From: Sinotaia quadrata
Lineage: Eukaryota > Mollusca > Gastropoda > Architaenioglossa > Viviparidae
DNA: 64,000 nucleotides
Assembly: GCA_028829895.1 (NCBI GenBank)
Contig: CM054179.1
Span: 73,171,163-73,235,162, forward strand
Direction of reading: 5' to 3'
Part shown: positions 54,480 to 64,000 of the stretch, piece after piece
Layout of the letters: each line of letters begins with the position of its first letter
Numbering within the stretch: the first letter of the stretch is position 1
The notes under the pieces: model-generated
Databases searched by the model: none
Told to the model about the DNA's origin: nothing
Seen by the model: the letters and a program-made list of their open reading frames with translations, nothing else
Translations under genes and position numbers: made by a program

Positions 54480-54945
54480 ATAATCCAAGAGAAATTAAAA
54501 GACATTTAAACAAAATTCTGGGTGAAAGTTAACAAAAGCAAATAATAATAATAAATAAAAACAGTCCAAGAAAAATCAAGAGAAAGACATTTAAACGAAA
54601 TGATGAGAGACGTGGGGAAAAAAATTAATAACAAATAAAAATAAGCCAAGAAAAATTAAGACAACGACATTCACACAAAATACCGAGTGAATCAAAAAAG
54701 TAAAAATAGGCCAAGAAAAGTTAAGAGAAAAACATTTACACAAAGCACTGAGTGAATCAATGACAGCAACAACAACAAAAATCCAAAACAAATTAATATA
54801 AATAAGCCAAGAAAAATTAAGAGAGACATTGAAACAAAACAGTGAGTGAATCAATGACAACCACAAGAAAAATAAATAAAATAAAAATAAACGAATAAAA
54901 ATAAAGGAAAAGACATTTAAACAAAATATTGAGTGACTATCTTTG
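54480..54945. repeat. Degenerate A-rich minisatellite, about 75-100 bp period
   Basis: Phrases AATAAGCCAAGAAAAATTAAG, GACATTTAAACAAAA and GTGAGTGAATCAATGACA recur five times with spacing changes. Confidence 0.75.
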
Positions 54946-55399
54946 ACTCCACTTACAAGCTGCATGAAAACACTTTTTATAATTATAATCAGTGTGCAAA
55001 TTTATAATAACTAATAAAATATTCTTAAACACTTATTTGTAAAATTATTTTTAAAAAATTTAAATGTTTGTCGAGTATTGGAACTGTATCTCCCATACCT
55101 CATTCCCACCCACCCCAGCTATGCTCTGAAAGAGAAAGAAAATTAATAAACCTTTAAAAAAATTATTTCATTCCCAACACCAGCTATGCTTTAAAAAGGA
55201 AAATAAATAAATAATTTTTTTTTTAAGTTAAAAAAGATATAACACATTTTACACAACATGATTCCACTTTAACCCCTGCCGATTCACATTAAACTTTGGT
55301 CATTTCAAATGGCCTAAGTATATAAATTATTTTCCGATGGCCTAAAATATTTTTAAAAATCTAAAGCAGTTCAGGCATTGAGGCGGGCTTAGTGAAATT

Positions 55400-55735
55400 T
55401 AGTCATGCAAAGACGGTCTAGTGTATTTCAGTCTAAGAAAAGCCAAGTGCATTTTATACACTTCTTGGATGGGTCAAAGTGCACTTTAGACACTTGGATG
55501 GGTCAAAGTGCAGTTTAGTTCACATGGAAGGGCCAAAGTGCAGTTTAGACCGTTGGATAGGCCAAGCTGCAGTTTCACTTGGAAGGGCCAAAGTGCAGTT
55601 TAGAACTTGGATGGGTCAAAGTGCAGTTTCACTTGGAAAAGCCATGTACAGTTTAGACACTTGGATGGGTCAAAGTGCAGTTTCACTTGGAAAAGCCATG
55701 TACAGTTTAGACACTTGAAAGGGCCAAATGCAGAC
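55400..55735. repeat. Minisatellite of GGATGGGTCAAAGTGCAGTTT units
   Basis: Short units alternate between CTTGGATGGGTCAAAGTGCA and ACTTGGAAAAGCCATGTACA. The last two 54-bp higher-order units are near-identical. A minus or plus frame through it is a repeat artefact. Confidence 0.88.
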
Positions 55736-56787
55736 GAGATAATTCGAAAAGTATAAGGAACCTTGCATTTTTCTGCATTTAAAATTATTTAATTCCTGTA
55801 TATTCTTAATTTTCGTCATAAATATAAAATTGCAAGCATGTAAAGTGCACATATATTATTTAATTATTTGACAGGATTTAATAGCTCTGATAATATAGAT
55901 AAATTAAGACAGCCTCGTTTTGTTTACCCAATGTTGTGTCACTGATAAAAGTGTTTCCAATGTGAGTAGAAATTAAAATGAGTGATCGAACATTGCATTT
56001 ATGATCAATACCACACCCCTGCAATGTCATTCAAGTCTGATACATATATTTCTTTTCATCTGGCTGAGATGGACAGTGCGAAAGCAACGGAAGCTGAAAG
56101 CGCCACCACCACCCCCCCACTTACATTAGCAAGCAAGCTGAGATGGAAAGTACTCAAACCTTTTCACCCCACCAATCATACATTCTTATCAAAATATTTT
56201 GAAATTAGTGGGTGTTTCAATAATTTCCAGTACATAATCCTCGTAAGTTCCTCAATGCTACAAGTAAAATTAGAACATTAAAAAAAATTAACCTGAAACA
56301 ACGTATTTAAAACTTAGAAGCCAAACAAAAGCCAAATAAGAACAACAGCAGAGCGAAGAAAAACCTGTAAAATATAGTGTCAGTTTATGTTTAGCGCAGG
56401 GCTTGATTTTAAGATTCGTTGCGGTTAATTTGGGGTTCTTCTTTTTTTAATTTTGACTATCTGCGAGTGATCTAAAATCACTTCTTTTCTTTTTCTTTTT
56501 TTGTCCCCCCAAAATTTTTTAAAGGGATTTAAGCGCCGGTCTTCACAACCTGAACAATTAATGAAAGTACGATAAACGTAATCTATTTCAAGTGAAGATA
56601 ACATGAACAATTTCAAAGATGACGATCTTGCTCTAGATCTACATTCTTTTGCTTGAGCTATTAAGAAAGCAACAATTAACCTTAGAGGCACTTAATATAA
56701 AACATATATTTAGCCTGTAAAGTAATTATTTATTAACTTAAGTTAATTACATTTTGAAATTTTTCAAGACCAGCGTTTTTGACTTAC

Positions 56788-56900
56788 CGTTTTAACGACG
56801 CCTTCTTTAGTCACAGTCGATGACGTAGTCATGCAGCCACATAAACCTGACGTCATTAAATGAAAGACAAAGCGTTTTAAAATAAAAACCATTGAAAAGG
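56788..56900 (-). promoter_or_regulatory. Possible 5' UTR exon and promoter of GAPDH copy 2
   Basis: On the minus strand a short CpG-containing stretch ends TTAAAACG with donor GTAAGTC at 56787. Just upstream are TGACGTCA (56855-56848), a perfect CRE palindrome, and a second TACGTCA (56827-56821); an A/T-rich TATA-like stretch lies at about 56890-56875. The arrangement resembles copy 1's promoter in position only; no CCAAT or CACGTG was seen. Without transcript evidence this exon is a guess. Confidence 0.35.
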
Positions 56901-59900
56901 AAATGATTCTTAAAGTGAAGAGGGTGATTTAGACTGAAAGATGTTTTGACTACAGACAAATAAATATACATTCGTCAAAAGATTATGAATTTGGGTAGCT
57001 TCCGGCTTGCGCCGATTTCGCGCATAAGACACACATGTATGCAGCATATTGATCAGTGGATTGGAGTGAACCTCTGCCTAAGTTTTTAATTTTAAAAATA
57101 TTCGCACCGGATGATTCATTTAAAAAAAAGGTTCGAAAAATAGGAATTATATTTTATTATTCATTTTTAGTAAACACTCAGCAAAATTATTTTTACCAAG
57201 ACAATAAGAGAACTAAAAAGAAAAGTTTCTAAAGGAAACACAGTCTAGTTCTACAGAAGATCTGTTCAAATCCCGAGATGTTCATCTGAAAACAAAGTGT
57301 AAGTCGTACGGTCAATGTTCGAGTACTGACCAGAGTTCATCTGTCCTGGACTAGTACCAGGAGTTGCAAGTGATATCGTCTAATATTAGTCGAGATAAAT
57401 ATATTTATATGTAGGCCTACAATATATTTGTAGTAATTAATTTAAAATTTTGTATACTCATCTCGTACAATAAGCGGATGTACAGGTACTTTTAAAGGCA
57501 CTGAGGCTACAACACGACTGCTTTGGATGTAACAGTCGTGAAAGGGTATACATTTATCTCTCATACTGACAGAAGAGAAGGAAACACACAAAGTTAAATC
57601 ATTTAATTAAATGTCAGTTGTTGTTGCTTGTTTGTTTATAGATGTCGTTGTTGAACTGTCCAACAAATAGCAACTAACTCTGTTCTTTTACATAGGCCTA
57701 TTCTTATTAAGTTTTTACCCCAACCCCCACCCCTTCTACCCATCCCACTCTCCGCCGAGAAGATTCGAGATGCAAAACGTTCCTCACCTGGCATGCTTGA
57801 TTCTAGATATTATTACACTTCTGTAGCAAAATATTTCGTGTTGAAACTCTTGACCTAAAGGTGATAAGTGCTAAAAAAATCCTTGAATGTCAGTAAATTT
57901 GTAACAGTAGATATGCATTTAAAGGCACAATAAGACTAGTGCTCCAGGGAGACATGCCAGTTGTTGTAGTATTGATCATGGACAAGAAGGCGGCAAATTT
58001 ATGACGTCAATCTAAAAAGGAAGTGACGTTTCTAGTGATGGCTGCGTCCAAAATTACGTCATAATTATTCATGTGTACTTTTAAATAAATAAAATGTAGT
58101 TTGTATTGGTCTGCCAAAGTTTATATTGTATGCATATGATAAAGATATCTGTTCAAAAATTATTCTTTATAAAAAAAACTACACCTCAAGGATGCAAAAC
58201 TTATAAATATTCTACAGACATGACCACAGAACTTTTAAATTAAATTCGGGGAAACATTTGTTGTATGACACTGACTATTTCATTGTTAGGAAAATAGAGA
58301 CTGAAGAAGTGGTGGACATTGACTGAACATTTATCCTCAGTAGAAGTAAGAGAAGTATTCTTTTTCAACTGTAGTCAATTGTATGTTTTGATTGTTGATT
58401 TATAAATGTATTGTTGTTTCTTATTAATCCTTATGAATATTATCTAAATTATATGTTTGGAGTAATAGTGGGTGGATGGGCGTTAAAATTAAAGGTTAGT
58501 AGAGCGTCTCTTATGATCACTCTCCTATCAGTGGCCGCTAAACTTCCAACCCCTCCCATCAGCTTCTGCTATATCATAACATTCCTAATATAATTATCTA
58601 CTTTCTGCCAAGATGAAGATCTTATCAAACGATCAATAATCAAATTGTGAGTCTATTTCTCATCACAGAAATCAGAGCGAGTTCAAACAATAATAATTAA
58701 TTTTACATGATCTTCATATGACGTAAGCTGTCACTGGCGTGGTTTCTGCAACAATGTCACAGACTCGCTTGGATAATGGGTCTAACTTGCGCCTAAATAT
58801 AAATAATCAAATTCACGAATAGCATTTCTACTAGGGACAATGTCATATGTTCAATAATGCAAATATACAAAATCTTTGTTATTACAAGTTATAGAACATC
58901 AGTTCAAATACATAAAAAGACATTTCTAAATCTCTTATTTGAATTAGAGAATGCTTATGCAACTGAACCATTATTTCTATGTTCCCTAATTTGATTACGT
59001 TGTACATTATACTGTGTGTGTATCAGGTTAACAAAATTGTTGCAGGATTTTTACGTTGAGAATATATGAAAGAGAGAAAAGGGTTTAGAGATGAAAAATC
59101 CCTGAAATTTACCACTTCCTTAATTTGATTTTTGCAGAAAAAAGTGCGCCTTTTTCACTTCAGGCTAAGTGATTGTTGTACTCTATTTGATTACATTGGT
59201 ATGTGAATCCAGCATTATTGTCGAACTTACCAGTAAATGTTTTACTGGTAATGTAAGTTGATTCCTGTCAGTTCCATTCCAGAGCCAATATAGCGAAAAA
59301 TGAAGCTTTAGTTTGGTCTAATCTAATGAATTAATATAGATTATTTTGAACATTCCTGGTAGTGTGTTGATAAAATACACATGAAGATTCTAGAACACCT
59401 TGCGTGATTCTCCACAGTGTGTTTTGTGAGGGTATCTGTGCCTAGATGGAGTACCGTCATCTAATATGAAAGACTATGTGACTAGTTGCAAAATGCGTGA
59501 TTGTAAAAGCATGCTAGTGGCAGTGACCATCATTGAAAAATGTTATGTACACTGATTTTAATTATTTATCTAAAACTCTACTCTCATTTCTATGATGATT
59601 TATATCCATGAACTAGATTACATGTATATGATAATGTGACTACTGATGTCTATAATAGGATGACTGACAAATGTCTAGCATTACTCGAACATTGTTGTGA
59701 AGTGATGGAAATGTCAACACCCTTTTGATTATATTCACATGTTGTATATTTGACCGTTCATTTAATAAATTTATTGTTAAATTTAGTGATCTTACACATA
59801 TGGATAACCACATGTTGGAGAGATAGTGGGTGGATGGGGGCTCACTAAATATAGATTAAAAGACGGATTTATCATCTCCTTTGGTAAGAAGTTCTCCACC

Positions 59901-60775
59901 TATGGAAATATTGTGTGATGGTAAATGTTTGTCTTTAATGTTGTGGAAGAGAGAAAAGTTTTTATAGCGCCCGCATATCCTCTAAGACAGTCTAAGTGAG
60001 AGAGACGAGTGATGTCTTCTGGAGTATTGTTCACTGTTGTCTTTGCTAATGCTATTATACATTTGTAGATAAGTGATTCAGTAGGAAATATGTCCAGCTG
60101 AGATGCCTCTATAAAACCATTCATAATCGCACATTAAGTATTATGTGCCTTTATTGCTCAACTGCTATAGCATTATAATAACTTCACCTGACAAAAACAT
60201 ACTTACACACTGACACACTGTTCTCTTCCTATATGACATAATGATTAAACATAAAAGTGCCTAGCACAAGGTACATGTAAATATCTTATAGCTACATTTT
60301 TAAAGTGTAAACTGACTGATTTTCATCAATTTGTGTTCACTTAGTAGTTTTATGCTATAGATTTGATTATAGTATTACTGATAAAGATTTTGAATGCCTA
60401 TAGTGCAAACTGTTGCATTGTTTTGTTATTGCTTGTAAAAATCTGTAAACAATAAAGTAGTTTAAATCTACCTCTGTATTACACATTAAGCGTCACCACT
60501 TCGTTCGTCATACTCTTCTATTTATTTGTGTCACCTATCTGCACCTGTCTAGACATGACTGTGATTAAGGGGAGCCTGTATCTGTCTATCGTTCTCTCCC
60601 GTTTGAGCAACCATATTTCTCTGTCCCGTTTTCGACCAATCACATCCCTCTGTTAATGTAAACAGACCTAAGTTGTGAGTAGAGTGAGTGTGGCACACGA
60701 CACCAACCTCTATAGTAGTATTCAATCATGCAAACATCACTGTTTGAGACTATTATAGACTATTGTTATTACATA
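56900..60775. other. Intergenic region upstream of GAPDH copy 2
   Basis: No gene recognised. It holds a small palindrome near 59224-59259 and dispersed repeat copy B (59745-60040). A CpG-bearing patch near 57000-57050 and a CCAAT-containing patch near 60640 could be regulatory, but nothing more supports it. Confidence 0.45.
59745..60040. repeat. Dispersed repeat, copy B
   Basis: Same family as 20816-21075 and in the same orientation. Shared order of blocks: GTATATTTGA, TTTAATAAATTTATTG, GTGGGTGGATGGGGGCTC, ATAGATTAAA, AAGAAGTT, ATTGTGTGAT, TAATGTTGTGGAAGAGAG and GAGAGAGA. It is slightly longer on its right side. Confidence 0.75.
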
Positions 60776-60839
60776 TGTTACCGGTAATGTGTGAAAACCA
60801 GACATTGTATAGAATGCCTAGGCAATGTATACAATGACG
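60776..60839 (+). repeat. Left terminal inverted repeat of the Ginger-like element
   Basis: Pairs with 63097-63159 over its full length with one indel and about half a dozen mismatches. Confidence 0.9.
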
Positions 60840-60884
60840 GTCGTTTTCAGGCAATGTGTGAAATATGTATGTTACATTTTCTTT

Positions 60885-61140
60885 TTTACACACTGGCATT
60901 GCAAATTTCGGCACTTGGTCTTCCCCATATACACCTCACAAATCCTTGGCCGCTTCCTGTGGATTGAGTGGTAGCAGCAGATCAAAGAGGTATTTCGTTG
61001 TCTTTTCTTTTCTTTTCTTTTTTACACACTGGCATTGCAAATTTCGGCACTTGGTCTTCCCCATATACACCTCACAAATCCTTAGCCGCTTCCTGTAGAT
61101 TGAGTGGTAGCAGCAGATCAAAGAGGTATTTCGTTGTCAG
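60885..61140. repeat. 136-bp tandem duplication at the 3' end of the integrase pseudogene
   Basis: The block from TTTACACACTGGCATTGC to AAGAGGTATTTCGTTGTC occurs at 60885 and 61021, about 97% identical by eye. A TTTTC run separates the copies. Confidence 0.93.
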
Positions 61141-62867
61141 GAACGTCTTCATCTGTGAGTAAGCCCTTTGGACTAACAGTGTATTGTAATCTTGCATAGA
61201 GTTGCTTCAAAACTCTTTGTGCCGTTCCAAGTCGGTAAAAGCCATCTTCTGTCATGTTCATAACAATTGCCAACAAGTTGCGCGAGTCACCGCGCCCCAT
61301 GTCCACGTCAGGGATAGGAACTCGAACAGTGTCCCCCAAAGATGCAGGAGGGAGTTTCTTGTCAGAGTCCGTTTTCATTGCTTTGAACTGTACTTCCAGA
61401 TTTGATTTAGATTGTCTCTTTCCTTCAACAGCATTCTGAATATTGAAGCAAACAATGCACAAAATGTTAGCCCCATAACCTTCCATTTCCTCACCTCCAT
61501 CATCTTTACTAACATGCGCACAGATAGCAGCATGAATGTTTCGGCCACAATTTTTGCATGTATGGGCACCGCTGCTTTCCTTTAAGCAGAAGCAACACTT
61601 GACAGAGATGGAAGGCTGTTCACTATGCATGTATTCACCGCCACTTTGGTTTGCTTCATCGTGGATTGCATTCTCATCCGTATTTTTGCAATAGCCTCCG
61701 CCTCTTCCATCTAATGGTCTGTTTCTTCCAGCTGTATGGTTTGTACACTTTCTATTATTTTCTCTAGTTCATATTCTGTCTGTACATCTTGGAGTATGAA
61801 AGTGGTTGTGAGACCCAGTTTAGCTTCGCAGCCAAAGAGAGCTTCATACGGTGTTCTCTGAATCCCCAAATAAAAGGCCCTGTTTTTCATAAGCTGAACA
61901 AACCGTATGCCCTCGCTCCAGCGGTCGGTGTTATTATCTTGCATCCAAGCACACAGTATATTTTCGATTTTCTTGGTTAGCTCGTTCGAGCTTTGTGAAT
62001 GGCCCGGCTTCCCTTGGACAATCTTCAAAGTCGGCCAGTACTCCTTCAGGTCGCTCACCACTTTGTTCACAAATTCCCTACAGTTGTCGGACTGTAAAAT
62101 GGATGGTGCTCCAAGTAACGTAAATATGTCAATCAGCTTGTAAGCTACTTCTTCCGCTCTCTTTGATCTCAGGGTCCTGAGAACCACAAACTTGATGATC
62201 TTGATACACCATTACAAACTTGTATTCTCTGTCAGGATGGCCCTGAGAATCACAAACTTGATGATCTTGGTACACCATTACAAACTTGTATTCTGTGTCA
62301 GGATGGGACTGAAAATCGATTAGATCCACCTGACAACGGGAATTAAATTTTAAAAAAACACCATAGGCTTCACCTTAAGGCCATTTTGACACTCTTTTGG
62401 GTTTTTTTCTGGCATGGCTCACACAAAGGTGAATATACAGTTCAATATCATGACGAGTAATGTTCTTGTACTTGGGTGAAATTGCTTTCAACATTCTGTC
62501 CCGTCCTCCATGGCCAATGGCCAAATGAGCGTCATGAAGTACGTCAAATAACTCTGGGTCGCTGACGTAAAACTGGATAACAGTGACGCCTTCTTTAACA
62601 GGATAAATCAACTTGCTCTTGTTCTCTACCACCATCACATCGTAGCGTTTCAGCATCCAATAGTCCCGCGGTTACTACTTAGTAGTCGTTTTGGCCTTTT
62701 TTTTTTTTTTTTTTTTTACAGCGTTCACTAACTTTTCGTAAGTGGCTTCCGTTAGAAAAACAGTTTTTAGCAGCGTTGGCTCGCACCTGAGATATTTCTT
62801 TGTAGAACCGTTCTCGCATGTTAGCAAGTCGTGACTCTTGCCTGTACACTACACTCTCTTCTGCCAT
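60936..62867 (-). pseudogene. KRBA2-like DDE integrase/transposase pseudogene
   Basis: Minus-strand pieces in order. 62867-62700: N-terminal region (ERFYKEISQVRANA) running into a 21-base poly-A and then TAG TAA stops. 62656-62375: zinc-binding region (YDVMVVENKSKLIYPV, AIGHGGRDRMLKAI) in which the second Cys of the expected CxxC is His (LCVSHARKK). 62329-62130: start of the catalytic core (MDLIDFQSHPDTEYKFVMVY, first Asp) followed by a 66-bp tandem duplication and a frameshift. 62187-61711: core with ILQSDN (second Asp) and SQSSNELTKKIEN (Glu). 61630-61118: a Cys/His-rich segment (CCFCLKESSGAHTCKNCGR) to LLTDEDVPDNEIPL. A final Cys-rich tail (GKTKCRNLQCQCVKK) lies in a 136-bp duplication. 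This gene type is known as KRAB-A domain-containing protein 2-like in invertebrate annotations; it is dead here. Confidence 0.82.
62185..62316. repeat. 66-bp tandem duplication in the integrase core
   Basis: CACAAACTTGATGATCTTG plus ACACCATTACAAACTTGTAT occur at 62185 and 62251. In translation the YKFVMVYQDHQ segment is doubled. Confidence 0.92.
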
Positions 62868-63096
62868 CTTTACCTAGCACAATACAGGGCAGTCTCTGTG
62901 GTGACGGCACACCAAGACTCGGTCCTAGGCGCCACTACACTCTGCCGAGTCGCCCTTTGGCATTCTATAGAGTGCCTAGGAAATGTATGAAAGTCCTAGG
63001 CGCCACTACACTCTGCCGGGACGCCTTTTCGCAATCTATTTTATGCCTAGGAAACGTATAAAATATGAATCATTTCATACTTTGACGTCCCGTTTT

Positions 63097-63159
63097 CGTC
63101 ATTGTAAACATTGTCTAGGCATTCTATAGAATGCCGGCTTTCACACATTGCCGGTAACA
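63097..63159 (-). repeat. Right terminal inverted repeat of the Ginger-like element
   Basis: Reverse complement begins TGTTACCGGCAATGTGTG and matches the left repeat. Confidence 0.9.
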
Positions 63160-63273
63160 TATACAATTACATCGAAGACAGACTACATCCATACAATATA
63201 GATAATCTGACACAATTAGTCAATTGACGTTCACTATTATGTATGAATAAAAATTATGTTCTATATGGATGGA

Positions 63274-63281
63274 TGGAAATG

Positions 63282-63371
<90 letters not shown>
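63274..63371. repeat. (GATA)n microsatellite
   Basis: About 24 nearly perfect ATAG units. Confidence 0.97.
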
Positions 63372-64000
63372 ACGAAAGAATCATTATAATGTAGATCCCT
63401 GGTATATTAGTGTAAATTTATGACACTTCTATCATTTTCCAATGTTTGTTTTTTGTTTAATATGATAATACTTTCACATGAAGTGATTAGATTCGATATA
63501 TCAAAATTTCTTTTTAAATATACACAAGGGTGAGGGAGGGGAAGAAGGAGGAATGGAAGGAAGAAGAAAATTAATTTTACAAGATTGCGTATGTCGGTCT
63601 TCACCCCCATCTTTGAAAATAACAATTACTTTATAAAAGTATTTTACGATAAAGTGAACTTTGGTCTGGTAAACATTGTAAAATACATCAAAAGTTTAAA
63701 ATAATTCAAATAACCTATCAATTAAACAACAAACTTTCACAGTCATCATAAAACAATTTTAAAACAATATTAGAAATTTTAAATATTTCATAGAGCTTCA
63801 GCAAATCATTTATCTCTCGCCCAGTTAAGTCATCACATTACAATTATTCATTCGTGTCATGTTTATTTGTAAAGATAAAATTAAAACACATTAAAAATGG
63901 TAGTGTGGTACCTATGAAAGATTAATAATTAAAATACATTCTAACTCCCCAGTATATTGCACGCTACATTATGCAATGTTGTGAATCACATATTTAAGAA
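63372..64000. other. AT-rich sequence to the window end
   Basis: Contains a GGAGG/GAAGAAGG purine-rich stretch at about 63530-63570 and otherwise nothing recognisable. Confidence 0.5.

Larger units (their letters stand above)
52936..56787 (-). other. Intron 1 of GAPDH copy 2
   Basis: From the ATG exon acceptor (CAG at 52938-52936) to the proposed 5' UTR donor at 56787. No coding sequence was recognised. It contains the TA/GA tract and two minisatellites listed separately; the rest is AT-rich and unremarkable. Confidence 0.5.
60776..63159 (-). mobile_element. Ginger-like DNA transposon, complete ends, decayed coding region
   Basis: A 2.4-kb element bounded by inverted repeats of about 64 bp (60776-60839) and 63 bp (63097-63159), both starting TGTTACCGG and sharing AATGTGTGAAA, TATAGAATGCCTAG and TACAATGACG. 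A TGTTA start fits the TGTNR ends described for Ginger elements, which carry a retroviral-type DDE integrase. The flanking tetranucleotides are CATA (left) and TATA (right), one mismatch from a 4-bp target duplication. The single broken gene inside is on the minus strand. Subterminal direct repeats (GTCCTAGGCGCCACTACAC at 62922 and 62993) lie inside the right end. Confidence 0.85.

Noticed and set aside
55479..55718. 79-codon frame with repeated Trp-Met-Gly-Gln units
   Set aside because: Pure minisatellite translation inside GAPDH copy 2 intron 1.

Overview
The window is AT-rich, intron-rich animal DNA. Genes are broken into short exons with GT-AG introns, intergenic DNA is full of microsatellites and decayed DNA transposons, and the standard code is used. 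The GAPDH proteins and the transposon families (KRBA2/Ginger-like, hAT/ZBED1-like, Tigger-like, a LINE tail) fit an invertebrate, most likely a lophotrochozoan such as a mollusc. That placement is inference.

Layout. (1) 654-6360, plus strand: the last three exons of a gene I do not recognise, ending in a basic, Ser-rich tail. Its first intron here holds a Tigger-like pseudogene with a 79-bp tandem expansion. (2) 6.7-19.2 kb: AT-rich intergenic DNA with short tandem repeats and one pogo/Tigger-type MITE. (3) About 19.2-29.8 kb, plus strand: a complete gene for a 435-residue DUF1647-like (glycosyltransferase-like) membrane protein. Its introns carry a nested pair of hAT MITEs, a dispersed repeat, a LINE tail and a 37/38-bp minisatellite. 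(4) About 29.8-38.95 kb, minus strand: complete GAPDH copy 1 (336 aa, nine coding exons), tail to tail with the previous gene and with a recognisable core promoter. (5) 39-43.5 kb: spacer with a second LINE tail and tandem repeats. (6) About 43.5-56.9 kb, minus strand: complete GAPDH copy 2 (336 aa, identical intron positions, about 77% protein identity by hand count). Its introns are expanded by a hAT remnant, minisatellites, long CA tracts and a partial triplication of its own third coding exon. (7) 57-60.8 kb: spacer with the second copy of the dispersed repeat. (8) 60776-63159: a complete but decayed Ginger-like DNA transposon with 63-64 bp terminal inverted repeats, encoding on the minus strand a broken KRBA2-like DDE integrase. 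(9) A long GATA tract and AT-rich DNA to the end.

The two GAPDH genes are an old tandem duplication of a glycolytic gene. The DUF1647-like gene and the unidentified first gene have no evident functional link to them. No tRNA, rRNA, CRISPR array or operon-like organisation was seen.
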